Source of the DNA: Omphiscola glabra
Taxonomy: Eukaryota; Mollusca; Gastropoda; Lymnaeidae
Length of the DNA: 64,000 nucleotides
Direction: 5' to 3'
Assembly (NCBI GenBank): GCA_964017045.1
Contig: OZ024810.1
Coordinates: 16,735,204 to 16,799,203 of the forward strand
Position numbers and translations under genes: made by a program. This document shows, one piece after another, positions 29,901 to 42,496 of this stretch. Within the stretch, counting starts at the first letter, position 1. Every line of letters begins with the position of its first letter. Below the pieces are notes generated by a model, which saw only the letters and a program-made list of their open reading frames with translations, searched no databases and was not told where the DNA came from.

Positions 29901-31221
29901 CAAAATTAAAAAGTCGAATGACGAGTCTGACGATGACAGCACTATTTGACATATTTAAAATGTTGTATACGAATGCAGACAGTTCAGTGCGACAAAAACA
30001 CACACATTTTTTAAATTTATTCTTGCCATGCAAAGTTTTAGAAAGACAAAAGGTGAAGGAGTGATAGCAAATAACGGAGAATCTTGTCACGGAATTTTTT
30101 AAATATTAGTTCGCACAAAACTTCACATCCCAACACTAATACTTTATCGTTCCTTAATTGTTTATATATTTTGTTAGTATATAAAGGGACGATGAACAGC
30201 ATCTTTGCTTGTGTGATGATTAAAATATTTGATATTTTTAGTTGTAACACACTAAGATGAAAATCGAATGATACATTACAAGTTGTAGTAGATGGTGTAA
30301 CCACAAACAATGAACTATGTTGCTACGTATATATAAATTTAAAAAAAAATCAACTTGCTTTTTCATCTTGCCAAAAAATCGGTAGAGTTTGGCTAAAATT
30401 TGTTTGAACACTTTCATTATGCACGAGAAGCATACATAAATTTAATTGTTAACATACATAAATTTAATTGTTAACATACATAAATTTAGTTGTTAACCCT
30501 TCCATATATCTGAGGCAGACAAAAGAGACGCTAAATCAAATTTATGATCCGCTGCACTGGGTGTTTATTTTAAAAGTGAGAAATATCCCAAGTGGTGTAG
30601 ACATGTCGTCGCCTTGGAGACCGTTTTAGAGAGCCCATTTACAACATCAACCAACAAGCCTATTGTACCATTTTTAACCACAATATGATTTAGACGTTAA
30701 AGTTACTGGTATATCGAATGGATGTTACACACTTAATTGAATTTTTATTCGCAAATGAAATAATCAAAAATTTAGATACGTTAAACCCATATGGTTTTAA
30801 TGAATTACACAATTTTAAATTACTACAATACATTCTTTTCTCTTTGGTTTGTATACTAAACTTCCGCCATCTAATTTCGTGCTCCTCCTCTCTTTTTCAG
30901 TAGGGAATTGGGCAAATTCTCCTTTTTTTTTCTTTATCTGTCCTAATAATTATATTACAATATAGTCATGTTATGTAACATTAAATTTACTTTAAATTCA
31001 TTTGTTATTTGGTGTACTGGCGCAGGCAGAAATGTTTCAACTAGTATTTTGTCTTTTGATAGATAAATCTTATATTTACTATTTTATTGTCACAAATTGT
31101 TTGTGTCACATTAATCTACTAAAAGTAACAATATTTTATAAGGTTTTCTCATGTTGACAATTTTTTTTTGTTTCGAGTTTTATTAAAATCTAGTTTACAT
31201 GACATGATGATATAGGGACAA
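29901..31221. other. 3' flank of vWA-like gene 1
   Basis: Conserved with unit B (42160-42495 and 44631-44825, then 45970-47000). It holds GGGTGTTTATTTTAAAA at about 30561, whose unit-B partner has an open frame of 69 codons; here that frame is broken by a 1-nt loss. No gene is called. Confidence 0.5.
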
Positions 31222-31223
31222 TA

Positions 31224-31779
31224 CACCCATATCTCGCTTTACGGCCTAGATACATTCCGGAAAAGTTGGCCGTAAAGCGAAAAGCCGTATAATGAATCAA
31301 TAATTTTGATATAAACCCATACAAATTTAATTTGATCTGTTCCATTTTTTTTTAAAAATAATATAGTCATTAGTTCATAAATAATTTTATTCTTTTCATT
31401 TCCTATAAAAGGAAAATTACAAAACATTGTAATAGTAAACAGAAATTTAAAAAATAAACATATAAATTAAAAAACAAAAGAAATCATATGCACATATTTA
31501 TACATAAAATAAAATTCACCAATTAATCCAAACAAACATAACATAAACAAACACGTCAACTTACTGAATCACAGGATATGAATAAGGTGGGATAGCACAG
31601 GAAATAAGGCAGACTACTAAAGCAGAGCCGCCTAAGGGGAGAAGCTGAAACTAAAGAGAGGGTATCTATTGGCCGTATAATGAAACATCGTGGGCATAAA
31701 CTGAAAAAGTGCCATAATTTAAAGTTGGCCGTAAAGCGAAATTCCGTATAAAGAGCGGCCGTATAGCGAGGTATATGTG
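31224..31779. mobile_element. TA-flanked inverted-repeat MITE (556 bp), only in unit A
   Basis: Left end CACCCATATCTCGCTTTACG and right end CGTATAGCGAGGTATATGTG are imperfect inverted copies, each bordered by TA (31222-31223 and 31780-31781). Unit B at about 47650 reads straight through with a single TA, an exact empty site. TA duplication suggests a Tc1/mariner or pogo-type source. Internal copies of the GGCCGTAAAGCGAAA word occur near both ends. Confidence 0.88.
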
Positions 31780-31781
31780 TA

Positions 31782-32676
31782 ATGAAAGGCACTTGCAATA
31801 ATACCTACCTGCTATTGCAAATGATAATCAACATTCCTTATTTTAAACATAATTAGCTGTACAATGATGTTCACGGTTCTATCATTATTAAGTTTTGAGA
31901 GGGATTTTTCAGCTAACTATTATACGCATACCCAATCCCTTTTAGCGCCTCTAAATTACTTTTTTCTCCTCTAAACATGACCTTAAATTACATATATTAA
32001 ATAATAGCTCATCAAAATCACTATTGTCACTAAAGTAGTTCATTGACGGCTGATTTCTACGTTAGAGTAATACTATAGACTTTACATGTCTTGTGTTTTT
32101 AAATTGTTAATTTTTGGGCATCCTCACGTCTTTCCGTGCCCCCGAAGTACAGTGTTTTCTCTAAAAATTGTGAAAACAAAAATTAAATTAACAACAAAAA
32201 CTCTAAATACCATTTTAAATCTTTTTGAAAAAAATGAACTGAATTTGATATATTTATATCTTCATGAAAATTTAACCCTTATTTTTTTACCATTTTTTTC
32301 TACTATATTATCGAAAAAACGTAGAACAAAGAATTCTTGTATCTAAAGAATAATTTCTTAACCGTTTTTACGACTGTAACAGTCGTAGATGTCTGTTTAA
32401 AGATATTTGGTTAATCTTATTAAAGATAAGATCGCCTTAATTTTCGAAATGTAAAAAGAAAACCATGTTTTTATTTTTTTTAAAAGAAAACCGAAGTCCA
32501 TCTTTGTTCACGCCCATTAAACTGTAAAAACAAAAAAATATCGCTCTATTTTTAAAATTACATTTTCATATTCAATGGTACACTTATGTAAATGTACCCA
32601 CTTTTTGTCAACGTCTTTGATTTCATAATTTGTAGCTCGTGTTTAGTGGTAAAAAGAAAATGTAACACCTCTATAG
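31782..32676. other. Unit A sequence paired with 47670-48590
   Basis: AT-rich sequence conserved between units, without a recognised exon. Confidence 0.5.
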
Positions 32677-33176
32677 CAGGAGTGTAAAACAACAAGTTAA
32701 CCTTGATCTGTCATATGACAATATTATTTATTCCTGCCGCACGAAGGCGTATGGATTTGACAACAACGAATTATATCACGAGAAAAAGCAGGAACTATTT
32801 TTTGTAGTGCAAGAAGAACTCATGATCTTATGAGAGTAGAGAGTGTGAACGAATTTTGGTCTGAGAGGATGGACGCCATGTAGAATTTTGCTGTGATGTG
32901 AATTTGAGGATGGAATGATAATCAAAATGTATTATATTCTTTATACTGTAACTTTGATAGTTGCCAGGATGTATCAATATCAAGGATTTATTTGTACTAT
33001 TTTTTATCGTGAATAAATCTCTGTGTAATTTGTACTACTGCATCTTTTTCATCCGTGAGAGAAGTGAGGAAGTGGTTAATTAATGAATGAACAGTGATAG
33101 CTGCAAGTACAGGCCATCAATCCTATTATAGAATTAATTAACATACTGAATGTATGATTACATTCTGTATTGTTAA
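32677..33176. mobile_element. LTR-like insertion, only in unit A
   Basis: Absent from unit B, where CACCTCTTTAG joins directly to AACGACTAATAG. It starts near TGTAAAACAACAAGTTAACC and holds an AATAAA near 33013. About 340 bp are similar to 55148-55510, which starts TGTAACACACCAAGTTAACC. TGT start, polyadenylation-like word and length suit a solo LTR, but clean ends and a target duplication were not found. Confidence 0.5.
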
Positions 33177-33631
33177 AACGACTAATAGCAATTATGTGCT
33201 AGTGTTTGTGTTGCCAAACCTGAACATGTCTAGAAGCAATTATCTTCCAAGTGTGGTCTTTGCATTGGTCTATTTAAACCTGCTATTTACAAGATGTTTA
33301 AAACATATTATTTTATTTAAAGAAATCGCCAAATCTCAAAGAAAATATGTTTTCATCTTGATCAAGGGGAAGTAGATTTACGACTTCCAGCCTTTTAATC
33401 GAGCTAAAATTAGGTACATATTAACATCGTTGCCGATAACAACACATTCAATCCATTTTTTGCAGCCTCAAGCCCCTAAAATCAGTTTTACCTGGCTTTT
33501 AAGTGTCGAGGAATTTAAATCATTGTAGCCGTTGCTATGTGCTTTTAATTTGTGACATAATTAAATTTAAGTATATCTTTAGTCTGTTAGGTTTGATAAC
33601 AACAATTCCCGTAGTCCAACAAATCAGTTGC

Positions 33632-34020
33632 CACAATCACATCAATGACAAATCACATCCAATCACATCAATAACAAATCACATTCAATCCCATTAATGA
33701 CAAATCACGTTCAATCCCATTAATGACAAATCACGTTCAATCCCATTAATGACAAATCACGTTCAATCACATCAATAACAAATCATGTTCAATCCCATCA
33801 ATAACAAATCACGTTCAATCACATCAATGACAAATCACGTTCAATCCCATCAATAACAAATCACGTTCAATCACATCAATAACAAATCACGTTCAATCCC
33901 ATCAATAACAAATCACGTTCAATCACATCAATGACAAATCACGTTCAATCCCATCAATAACAAATCACGTTCAATCACATCAATGACAAATCACGTTCAA
34001 TGATATAAATGATAAATCGC
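33632..34020. repeat. 26-bp minisatellite, about 15 copies (unit A)
   Basis: Units AATAACAAATCACGTTCAAT followed by CACATC or CCCATC. Unit B at 49054-49105 has only about two units, so the expansion followed the segmental duplication or B contracted. Confidence 0.93.
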
Positions 34021-34671
34021 ACACGGTTGCATAAGGTCAAACAAAAATGAATGTAAAGAATTAAAATTAACAGTTTTGTAGTTCGAATGTGTATAATATT
34101 TCCCTAAGGTTGATATAAGAACGCAACTTCTCAAGACATCCTTTATCATTGGCATTTCTCATTTTCAAGTTTCAGCCATATCTGCAGGTACAGCAGTGCA
34201 ACTTAAAACCATATATATTTTAATCTATATGGTGTGTTGTTTAAGTATGATAAGACAGTATCACAGAATTTTAAAAAAAATATTGTTATAATTTTTGTTT
34301 CTACTTTTTTATTGTTTTTATTTTAATCATTATTACTTTTCTATGTCATAAGCTTTTCATTTGTTTAGTGTTAGAGCAGATATTTACGATGAGTCAAAAA
34401 AACTTTTTATGTAAAAAAAAAAAAAAAAAAAAAACGATATTAAATACATTTTTGTTAAGTGTTCATGATTTAAGAAATATTATTTGTATATTATGCTCTA
34501 GTTAGAGTCTAGTAGAATAAAATTAATTATTTTAGTTTGATAGCAGGACCTGGTGTAAAGCGTAAATGTTTACTTATCAAGAAAAGCTTCCACGTACTCT
34601 CAATGATTGATATCCTTTTGAGATAATATTTTTTACCGCAAAAAATCAACTCCACCGGTTAAAAAAAAAAG

Positions 34672-34717
34672 GTCATGTACGCGGGCCTGAACAAACTAGT
34701 AGCGGTACAAAAAATAC
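34672..34717 (+). promoter_or_regulatory. Relic promoter before the decayed leader in unit A
   Basis: GTCATGTACGCGGGCCTGAA followed by AGCGGTACAAAAAATAC aligns with GTCACATG and AACGGTACATAAATG of gene 1. It is present once here and 12 times in unit B. Confidence 0.5.
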
Positions 34718-34804
34718 ACTACATTTTCTTTTGATTAAAAAAGAAGAAAAAGTCATTTTAAATGTCTCTGTCTTGTCACTTCTAAATTACCAAAAATTAA
34801 GAAG

Positions 34805-34846
34805 ATGAACATTTTAATTTCCATTTGCGTGTACAAACACATGTAC
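34805..34846 (+). pseudogene. Decayed leader exon, unit A second module
   Basis: Reads MNILISIC and then leaves the frame of the intact leaders (CILTHC) through a lost base; the donor is GTACG where the others have GTAAG. Downstream sequence still matches the leader introns (GGTAGGAAC at about 34906), but no vWA-like exon follows. Confidence 0.7.
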
Positions 34847-34849
34847 GTT

Positions 34850-36842
34850 TTAACAAACAATTGCTTCTTATTTTGTTATTGATTAGTTTTTATTGTGTAC
34901 ACTAGGTAGGAACTTTTTTAAGTGAAGATCACATTTAAGTTTTGATAAATTGTATTTTGGAATGAAGTCATAAAAAAAATTAAAATGTTTAATTTATCTG
35001 GTTGGGGTATTTCTTTAGCAAAACATTAGGAATGAAATAATTTAAATACTTTCACAAATTTTGCACAGAATGAAATCTCTACAAAATGATATAATTTATA
35101 CCAGTGGTACTTAAGCGAACCTGTTTTACCCAAAAGTTTTAAAGTCGTAACATGACCTTTCAGGGTTGCAATATAACGATATTGAAAGTATATAAAGTGT
35201 GTTCACATTTTTACAATAAACCATTTAAAATAGTATACACGATAGTCGTGAAAATATCTTCCATTTGGAAATGTTTTTGCAAAAAAATATCTTTTCTATT
35301 TCAAAATGCTATATTTGTATAACTCTTCGACACTTCCCTAAAAATTATTGATCAATTCCTTATTATACGTGCATATGCTAAGAGTCAGTTCACACGATCA
35401 AATTTCGCGTCAAATTGTTGTTTGAACGCACTATTTTGTGCGTGATTTCTTTTCTTTTTTTTTTTAAAAAAAGGGGGGGGTGAAATTTGATCAAATAGTA
35501 ATTTGAAAGTTGTGACAAGTCGTCTGACACGAATTGCATCAATGGCTTGAAGGAAAATTTGATCTTGTATACCGACCCTAACTTTCGAAAGAAAATAAAG
35601 GATAAAGTAATAAATAATTTAATTTTTGTTTCTTTGCTGTTTCTTTTTTTTTTCAGATGAGATTTAGAGTGAAGTCTATGAGATATGTTTGTATGTATGT
35701 CCATTCGTTTAACTTTATTATTGTAAATAACATTTATTTTAGAAGAGATTATTATTACAAATTAATTTAAATCAATGCTCCTAGAGATTTAAAAATGCGT
35801 GAATAAACATTTCAGCACAAGTTATGAGCTACAGTAAATAAAATCATGTCATGACATAGCAAATATAGGAAACCGTGATCAAACCGTGATCGGAATACTA
35901 TCGGGAAACGGGATAAAATTGGAAAAGAGGGTCCCTAGGTGGAACGGGGTCCCACAGAAAACGGTATCCTAACGGGATTGGTAGCCCATAGGGATCCACC
36001 GAGATCGGGATCCCAGAGGAATCGGAATCCAAAGTGAAAGTTTTTTGTTTGTGGATTTGTGTTTGGCTTTGTTCCACAAAGGCTTTTACATGGATTATTG
36101 GATCTTGACCAAAATTGACACATATATATATTATTATCCGAAAGGAGCTCTTGGAGGGTTATTAACTATTTATACCATTCCGTTTGGGGCCAGGGGACCC
36201 CAATTCTTTTTTTTTCTTATATGAGATTTATAAATAAAATTGACAACAAATATTCCTACATGAATAAATGGATCTTTACCAATTGAGAACACAAACACAT
36301 AATTATCCATTTTGAAATACCGAAGGGCTCTGAGCGCATAATACACATTCCTCTGGGGCCTGGGGCCCCCATTTCCTTTTCCTTAATATAACATATGTAA
36401 ATATAAATAGCCTTAAAAACAATATTGTGTCTAACTGAATTAATAGATATAGGACTAGCTTGGTAGCAATACAATTCATCGTCAGTACTAAAATATCGTT
36501 GAATTTAAACTAAGAATGTCCAATCCAGAATTTTCAGGAAAATTCATTAATTTTAAAAGGTCGTGGCATTAGAATGTTGAGAACCACTGGATTAGAGGGA
36601 TGTTCAGAGCCGTGAGGCTACGTGAACTTGCAGTGTATTTAAAAAGAGAGAAAGTCCTGAGAGCCAAAGAACTCCGCAAAGGAAACTATCTTATTAATAA
36701 CAAGTCAGCCAAGGCTACTATTGTGAACTGATGTACAGTGTAAAAAAAATCGTCAATATTTTTATCTTTCCTGTGTTAGATATTTCTCAACCGAACCACC
36801 CTGTATTTATTACTCAAACACTTCAACAACATCCGTACATAC
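34850..36842. other. Unit A right part and flank
   Basis: Paired with 50400-51880. It contains ATCGGGATCC-type repeats (35870-36030) and two diverged copies of a roughly 170-bp piece with GGGGCC words. A 43-codon frame at 36600-36731 reads smoothly (YLKREKVLRAKELRKG) but matches nothing I know, so I do not call it a gene. Confidence 0.4.
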
Positions 36843-37463
36843 TGAAATATTGCAGTAGCATCCAGACATCTAATAGTCTGTCATACTGCAGTAGCACTCA
36901 GACATCTAATAGTCTGACATACTGCATCAGCATCCAGAGACATATAGTCTGTCATACTGCAGTAACATCCAGACATCTAATAGTCTGACATAATGCGGTA
37001 ACATTAAGACATCTAATAGTCTGACATACTGCAGTAACATCCAGACATCTAACAGTCTGACACAATGCATTATCATCCAGACATCTAATAGTCTGTCATA
37101 CTGCAGTTACATCAAGACATCTAATAGTCTGACATACTGCAGTAGCATCCAGACATCTAATAGTCTGGCATACTGCAGTAACATCCAGACATATAACAGT
37201 CTGACATACTGCAGTAGCATCCAGACATCTAATAGTCTGACATACTGCAGTTACATCAAGACATCTAATAGTCTGACATACTGCAGTTACATCAAGACAT
37301 CTAATAGTCTGACATACTGCAGTTGCATCAAGACATCTAATAGTCTGACATACTGCAGTATCATCCAGACATCTAATAGTCTGTCATACCGCATTATCAT
37401 CCAGACATATAATAGTTTGACATACTGCATTAGCATCCAGACATCTAATAGTCTGTCATACTT
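36843..37463. repeat. 36-bp satellite with an internal palindrome, about 17 copies
   Basis: Units contain TACTGCAGTAACATC and CAGACATCTAATAGTCTG. The latter has CAGAC/GTCTG arms, so every unit can form a small hairpin. Confidence 0.93.
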
Positions 37464-37969
37464 TGTATCACAAATGTCTTACAGACAACAACAAACAAAA
37501 ATACTTGATAAAAATTTAAAAACTCATTTATGAAGTACGTGGTTTCATTAATTTTTTTATCTCAAGACATACAAATAATTGAAATCATTATTTATATATT
37601 CATCATTACCATTGTAAATCAACAATGATATCCTATGATATCCTATGATATCCTATGATATCTTCATTTAACTTTGCTCTTGAAGCATCAGAAATGTCAA
37701 CCAATCAAAAGGCCAGAACGGTTGGGATAAAATATTGGCCATGGAGAAAAAAAACTGTATTTATGACATCTCTACAAAATATTGCCCATGGGGCAAATAA
37801 CTGTTTTTGTGACTAGTATTAAAACATTGCCCATAGGGAAACAATATGTATGTGTGATATGTCTTCAAAATATTTGTCGTGTTGAAACAACACAGTAAGT
37901 TTTATTTTATTTCGTAAAAACTTAAACTATTTTACATTGTTATTTTCTGGTGAAAGTGAAAACTTGGCA
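37464..37969. other. Spacer between units A and B
   Basis: Includes four tandem copies of an 11-mer with TATCCTATGA (37628-37662) and three loose copies of a roughly 55-bp piece with ATTGCCCATGG (37720-37860). No coding sequence. Confidence 0.6.
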
Positions 37970-38513
37970 TTTCCCAAGTTTTAAGTTCAAATAAAAGCTC
38001 AAAGACACAGTAGAACACTTTAAAAAACCGAGATATTAAAATCTAAGTGCTTTGTTGGTTTTATATGATAAGACTGACTCAGACTAACAAAAAAAAAAAG
38101 AAATCATTATCAATTATGTTGGTTGTTCTAAAAAAATGTATTAATTTATTAACGAAAAAAAATGTATGCAATAATGCAATAACCTGATTTAAAATATAAT
38201 AAAATTTTTATGTTTTAAATATCATCAACTGTTTCATTTGTTAATTATGACCTCGTGAAATTTTTTTATTTTTTTTGGAATGCACACAAACAAAAAAAAA
38301 CAAACAAAATATTATTCGTATTTGAAAGTGCCCTGATTTAAGATTTGTTATATATTTATGATTCTCTACTTTCAGGTTTCGAGAAACAAATCAAATGTTT
38401 GAGAAATTGATACTCGGTGTTAACCTAAATGTTGAGCTATTACGAAAGACTTACAAGTTTCAAAAGGTCAAAAATATCTCTTTTCCGCTCAAGGAAAGAT
38501 AAAAAGTAATTAA

Positions 38514-38545
38514 GTCACGTGAACAAAAATAACGGTGCATAAATA
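38514..38545 (+). promoter_or_regulatory. Putative core promoter of vWA-like gene 2
   Basis: GTCACGTG (a full palindromic E-box, CACGTG) at 38514-38521 and AACGGTGCATAAATA ending at 38545, in the same position as in gene 1. Confidence 0.5.
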
Positions 38546-38632
38546 CCCACCATGTTATCTCGAGTGAAACGACAAAAAAATTCATTACATTTTCTTTATG
38601 TCGTGTGGCTTCTAAATCTGCAAACAACAAAG

Positions 38633-41600
38633 ATGATGAGAATTTTTATCTCTGTTTTCTGCATTCTAACGCATTGTAAGCTTTTTAAAAATAATCACTT
38701 TGTATGTGCGTGCGTGTCACTTTGTATGTGTGTGCGTGTGTGTGGTTTTTTTTTTTAATATTTTTTTTTTTATTGTTTATGTTAGGTAAGAATTTTAAAC
38801 TTTAGATCAGATTTAAAAGATTGAAAACAATTATTATCAAAATATAGGCAAAACATTTAATTCATCTGACTGCATATGCTTATTGTCATGTGAATTTTCA
38901 TTCCTATCCATTAGTTTTTTGTATATTTTACATTTGGTATATTTTTACAGTTAGAACTAGTTTAATATCTCTGTATTACGCATTTTTTATTATTTTTCCT
39001 AATGTATCATTTATTGATTATTTATTTAATGGACCCATTTATTCATTTATTTATTGATCATTTTTTAACGTGTCATTATATTTGTCAGTTATATAACGCG
39101 TAAATATATTATTTTATTACGAATATCTATTATGTTTAGCAGAATTTAATGACAAATTATTTTTTTCAATATTTCTTCTAGAAACAGAAATCTATGAATA
39201 CAACATATCATCCCAATTTCTTATCTATATTAAATGTAATCCTTTTTTTTTACCAGCCTTCATTGCATGACATCGTGTTGACATATTGTAGAGAATTTGG
39301 TCTCGATTCTGTTCTACTTTCGTTCTCCATTCGTTGTTTGGATGTTAAAAGTTGCTTCAACTGTTACTCGTATGCTCATTTATTGATCACCATTTCGATT
39401 TGTCTTTCTCTCTTCTCGCACTCGAATCTGACTGTCCCGATTCTTCTCTGTCCACTGTGTCCTCACCACTGTCCTCTACTCCGTTCCTTCACTCTATTCA
39501 CATTGTAGGCTGTACAGCTGAAACTACTTGAGATACATTGGTAAAGTAATTCTTCTGTAGTTTTGGTTGCCCGCTGGAGTTACATTCAGACCAAGGATCA
39601 AATTACCATAGTAGATTGTTAAAACGAGTGATGGAATGACTGACAAGTAATCGGCAGAAGCGGCACTGAGCACGAAACTCTTGGCCGACTAGACATCAAG
39701 CAAACCAGAACATCATCTTTCCACCCAGCCAGTAACGGACAGGTCGAACGTTTTAACTCGGTGCTAATTAAGATGATAGCTGCTTTCGTTGTAGATAATC
39801 AAATGGCCTTGGATGTCAAGCTCCCACTGTTTACCAGTGGGTACAGAAACCATCAACATCCAAGCACTGGTAATAGCTTGAAATATTAAATGTTTGGGCG
39901 GAACGTGGTGCAGTATTTGGATTTACCTAAACAGGTGGGTTCGAAACCCGAAATTAAACCCCAATAAAACGGCATGGACAAAGTCGTATTAAGTCTAAAA
40001 TTTAGTGATGTGTTATTTGAAATTCATGGAGAGGGAGAGGCGAAAGCAAGAATCATTCCCCACGACCGATTGCAGCCCTGGTATTTCAATAATCCACCAG
40101 ACTGGATTTTAAAGTTACAAACAGCTTGCCTAAGAGACAATTTGATTGGAGTTCCTCCAGAGCTTCCACGAGTTCTGCAGAAAGCTTAGTGTATTAAACT
40201 CCTAAATTGATTTTATAGCATGACCGTCTGGAGGGAGAACTCCGACGGACAGGAGTAAAGGACAGATGAGAAAAACCCATAACGAAAGAGGGAAAGACAA
40301 ACTGGAACAGTCGGAGCTGAGAGCTAGGCAGTGATGTAAAAAGAATTCGATGTAGAAGACACATAAATGATCAACGACTGCAACCATCGTCTAAACGTTT
40401 TCAGCTACTTGTATGTTAAATGACTAGTCCCAATAAGCGATTGATATCGTCCACACAACGTAATAGAGTGACTGTAGGCATGTGTTATCATCCAAACAAT
40501 GAAATGGAGTGACAGTAGGCAAGACGTATCATCCACAAAATGAAATATAGTGACAGCAAGCAAGTGCTATCATCCACATAACGAAATGGAGTGTCAGTAA
40601 GCAAGTTTTATCATCCACACAACGAGATCAAAGATAGAACAGAGATGATCCAAGGTTCTCTTCAATATTTAAGCTGCTTTCCTTGCAAACTAAACATAAA
40701 TTTTGAAAGGAAATGTTGGTTAAAACGATCTACTAATTTGTTGTTTTTTTTAATTTGTCTTATTCTACTTAATGAATACAAAATACTTTTATTACAAATT
40801 TTATTTAGATGTTAATTTTACGAAATGCACCTATCACCCCAATTACACTTAACGTAACACGATTTGAAAGGAAACATAATTATAATTGTTTTTCGTTTCA
40901 TTACAAAATTCAACATTTTTTGACCCAGTTTATTATAAACAAAAGTTAAGTTGTAATATGTTTGAAAAAGAATACATTTTCAAATAGAATGTGCATTTCT
41001 TTTCTTAAAGGTATCGCCTTCAATTTACCCATTTTGGATTGCACCTCCGGAGAGTATGACATCTTGCTGACCCTTGACTGCCGCGGAGTACTAGCTGACA
41101 AAGAATATCATTCAATGAGCAAGTTCTTCGAAATGTTTTTGCAATTTTTAGGTTCAGACAGCACACGCAGTGTCAGGCTTTCAATCATAATAATGGGAAC
41201 ACTGGACAGACACGTTTTGTTGCCATTCTCAACATTTACAAAAGAAAACGCCACCTGGGAGTTATTTGAAGGAAGAGATGAAACTGTAGAGTATTTGATG
41301 GAATGTCCCCTGTTACTTTGTGCTGAAGAGCTATTTGAATCAACTGAACTTGCATTTCGTGGTGGAAGACTTGGTGTTTCTAAACTTGCTGTTTACTTTC
41401 TTTTTGAAGATGAACATTTTCATAAGTATTATGATAGTAGAGCCAACAACGAATGCTACTTTTCGAAAGACATACAAAATTGGTCAAAAGAAGAAAATGA
41501 AATTAAGCATTTTATTATTTTGTATCCATACATTTTTTCGACACCTATTGCAGAAACTATCAAGAGAAAAAATATTTATTATGTTCAGAGTTTGAGTGCT

Positions 41601-42152
41601 CATTCCAGAGAACACGACCCGTGTCAAAAAATCTGTGGAAACTGTCAGTACAGCACGACTCAATATTTAGACGATGAGATGAACACTAGAACAATCCACC
41701 ATTTCAGATCATTAACTAAGGGATATTTTTTAAATGCATACCTCTTCGTGTGTCACTTCTTGTTTAATGGGGACATTGTGAAAATCAAATCTAACAGAGA
41801 GTTGCTTTCTTTACAATTCACGGTGGCTGAGGTGCTTAGAAAGCTGCACATGAAAAACGCAGCTGTTTATGTTACTTTGGTAGGAATGAAGGAAAATTTT
41901 TATAACGAAACGAGACAGTTACGGAAACAATATTCATTTATGGTTTTCAACGACGAGATTGTCAGAATGCGATTTTTCCAACTACATGATCAAACAGGTC
42001 ATGCAAGCAAATATCTATTAAATAACTCTGGTTCTGTTAATGAACCTTATTATGTGTACGAATGGCTGGAAAGAGACGGAGAGGAAGTCGGAACATTACC
42101 GTTCTGCGAGGGGGAAACGACCAAGTCTCAAAATACGCGAAATCGAACATAA
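38633..42152 (+). CDS. Secreted vWA-like protein, gene 2 (two exons)
   Basis: Exons 38633-38675 and 41011-42152 join in phase 1 to give about 394 residues. The leader is MMRIFISVFCILTHC. It is about 85% identical to gene 1 by hand count, with changes concentrated in the second half (around YLFVCHFLFNGD and RKQYSFMVFNDE) and one 1-residue length difference. The vWA-like strands and the altered metal site DCRGV are the same. The intron is about 1.4 kb longer because of a gypsy fragment at about 39268-40665, yet both splice sites are intact. The frame is fully open, so the gene looks functional; the partner is unknown. Confidence 0.82.
39268..40665 (+). mobile_element. Ty3/gypsy fragment in the intron of gene 2
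   Basis: Relative to gene 1 this block interrupts CAGCCTTCATTG...ATATTTAAGCTGC. Inside are an integrase piece (SSFHPASNGQVERFNSVLIK at about 39710-39770, the conserved C-terminal core region) and at 39975-40100 a gypsy integrase C-terminal segment ending HDRLQPW. There are stops and frame changes. Flanking ACAT/ATAT could be a short target duplication, but this is weak. Confidence 0.8.
40440..40630. repeat. 41-bp repeat, about 4.5 copies
   Basis: Units hold AACGAAATGGAGTGACAGTA and TATCATCCACA. It forms the right end of the gypsy-derived block. Confidence 0.85.
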
Positions 42153-42321
42153 ATGTCGAAACAGAATACAAAATCAAAAGGTCGAATGACTAATCTGACG
42201 ATGACAACACTATTTGACACATTTAAAATGCTTTATACGAATGCAGACGATTCAATGCGAAAAACAAAAAAAAAATAATATTTATTCTTGCCATGTAAAG
42301 TTTTAGAAAGACAAAAAGTGA

Positions 42322-42495
42322 AGGAGTGACTGCAAATAACGGCGAATTTTGTATATATTTTTTTTTTTAAATATTAGTTCGCACAAAACTTCACATCTCA
42401 ACACTAATACTTTATCTTTCCATAACATAATCTAATTTTGTTAGTATACAAAGAGACGATGAAAAGCATATTAGCTTGTGCAATTATTCAAATAT
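42322..42495 (+). repeat. Left direct repeat flanking the LINE
   Basis: AAGGAGTGACTGCAAATAAC onwards; similar to 44631-44815 and to 30056-30240 of unit A. Unit A has the sequence once. Confidence 0.85.
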
Positions 42496-42496
42496 G

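Larger units (their letters stand above)
27045..36600 (+). repeat. Segmental duplication unit A
   Basis: Collinear with 37970-51880. Paired landmarks are the leader promoter (27574/38514), leader exon (27704/38633), vWA-like exon (28678/41011), 3' flank (30060/42322), core around 30600/46250, the region 31785-32675/47660-48590, the second promoter and leader (34672/49757 and 34805/50349), and the GATCGGGAT-rich end (35880/51206). Length differences come from separate insertions and tandem expansions. Confidence 0.88.

Noticed and set aside
36600..36731. 43-codon frame with a basic helix-like stretch
   Set aside because: Reads smoothly but is short, has no known relative and no splice evidence.
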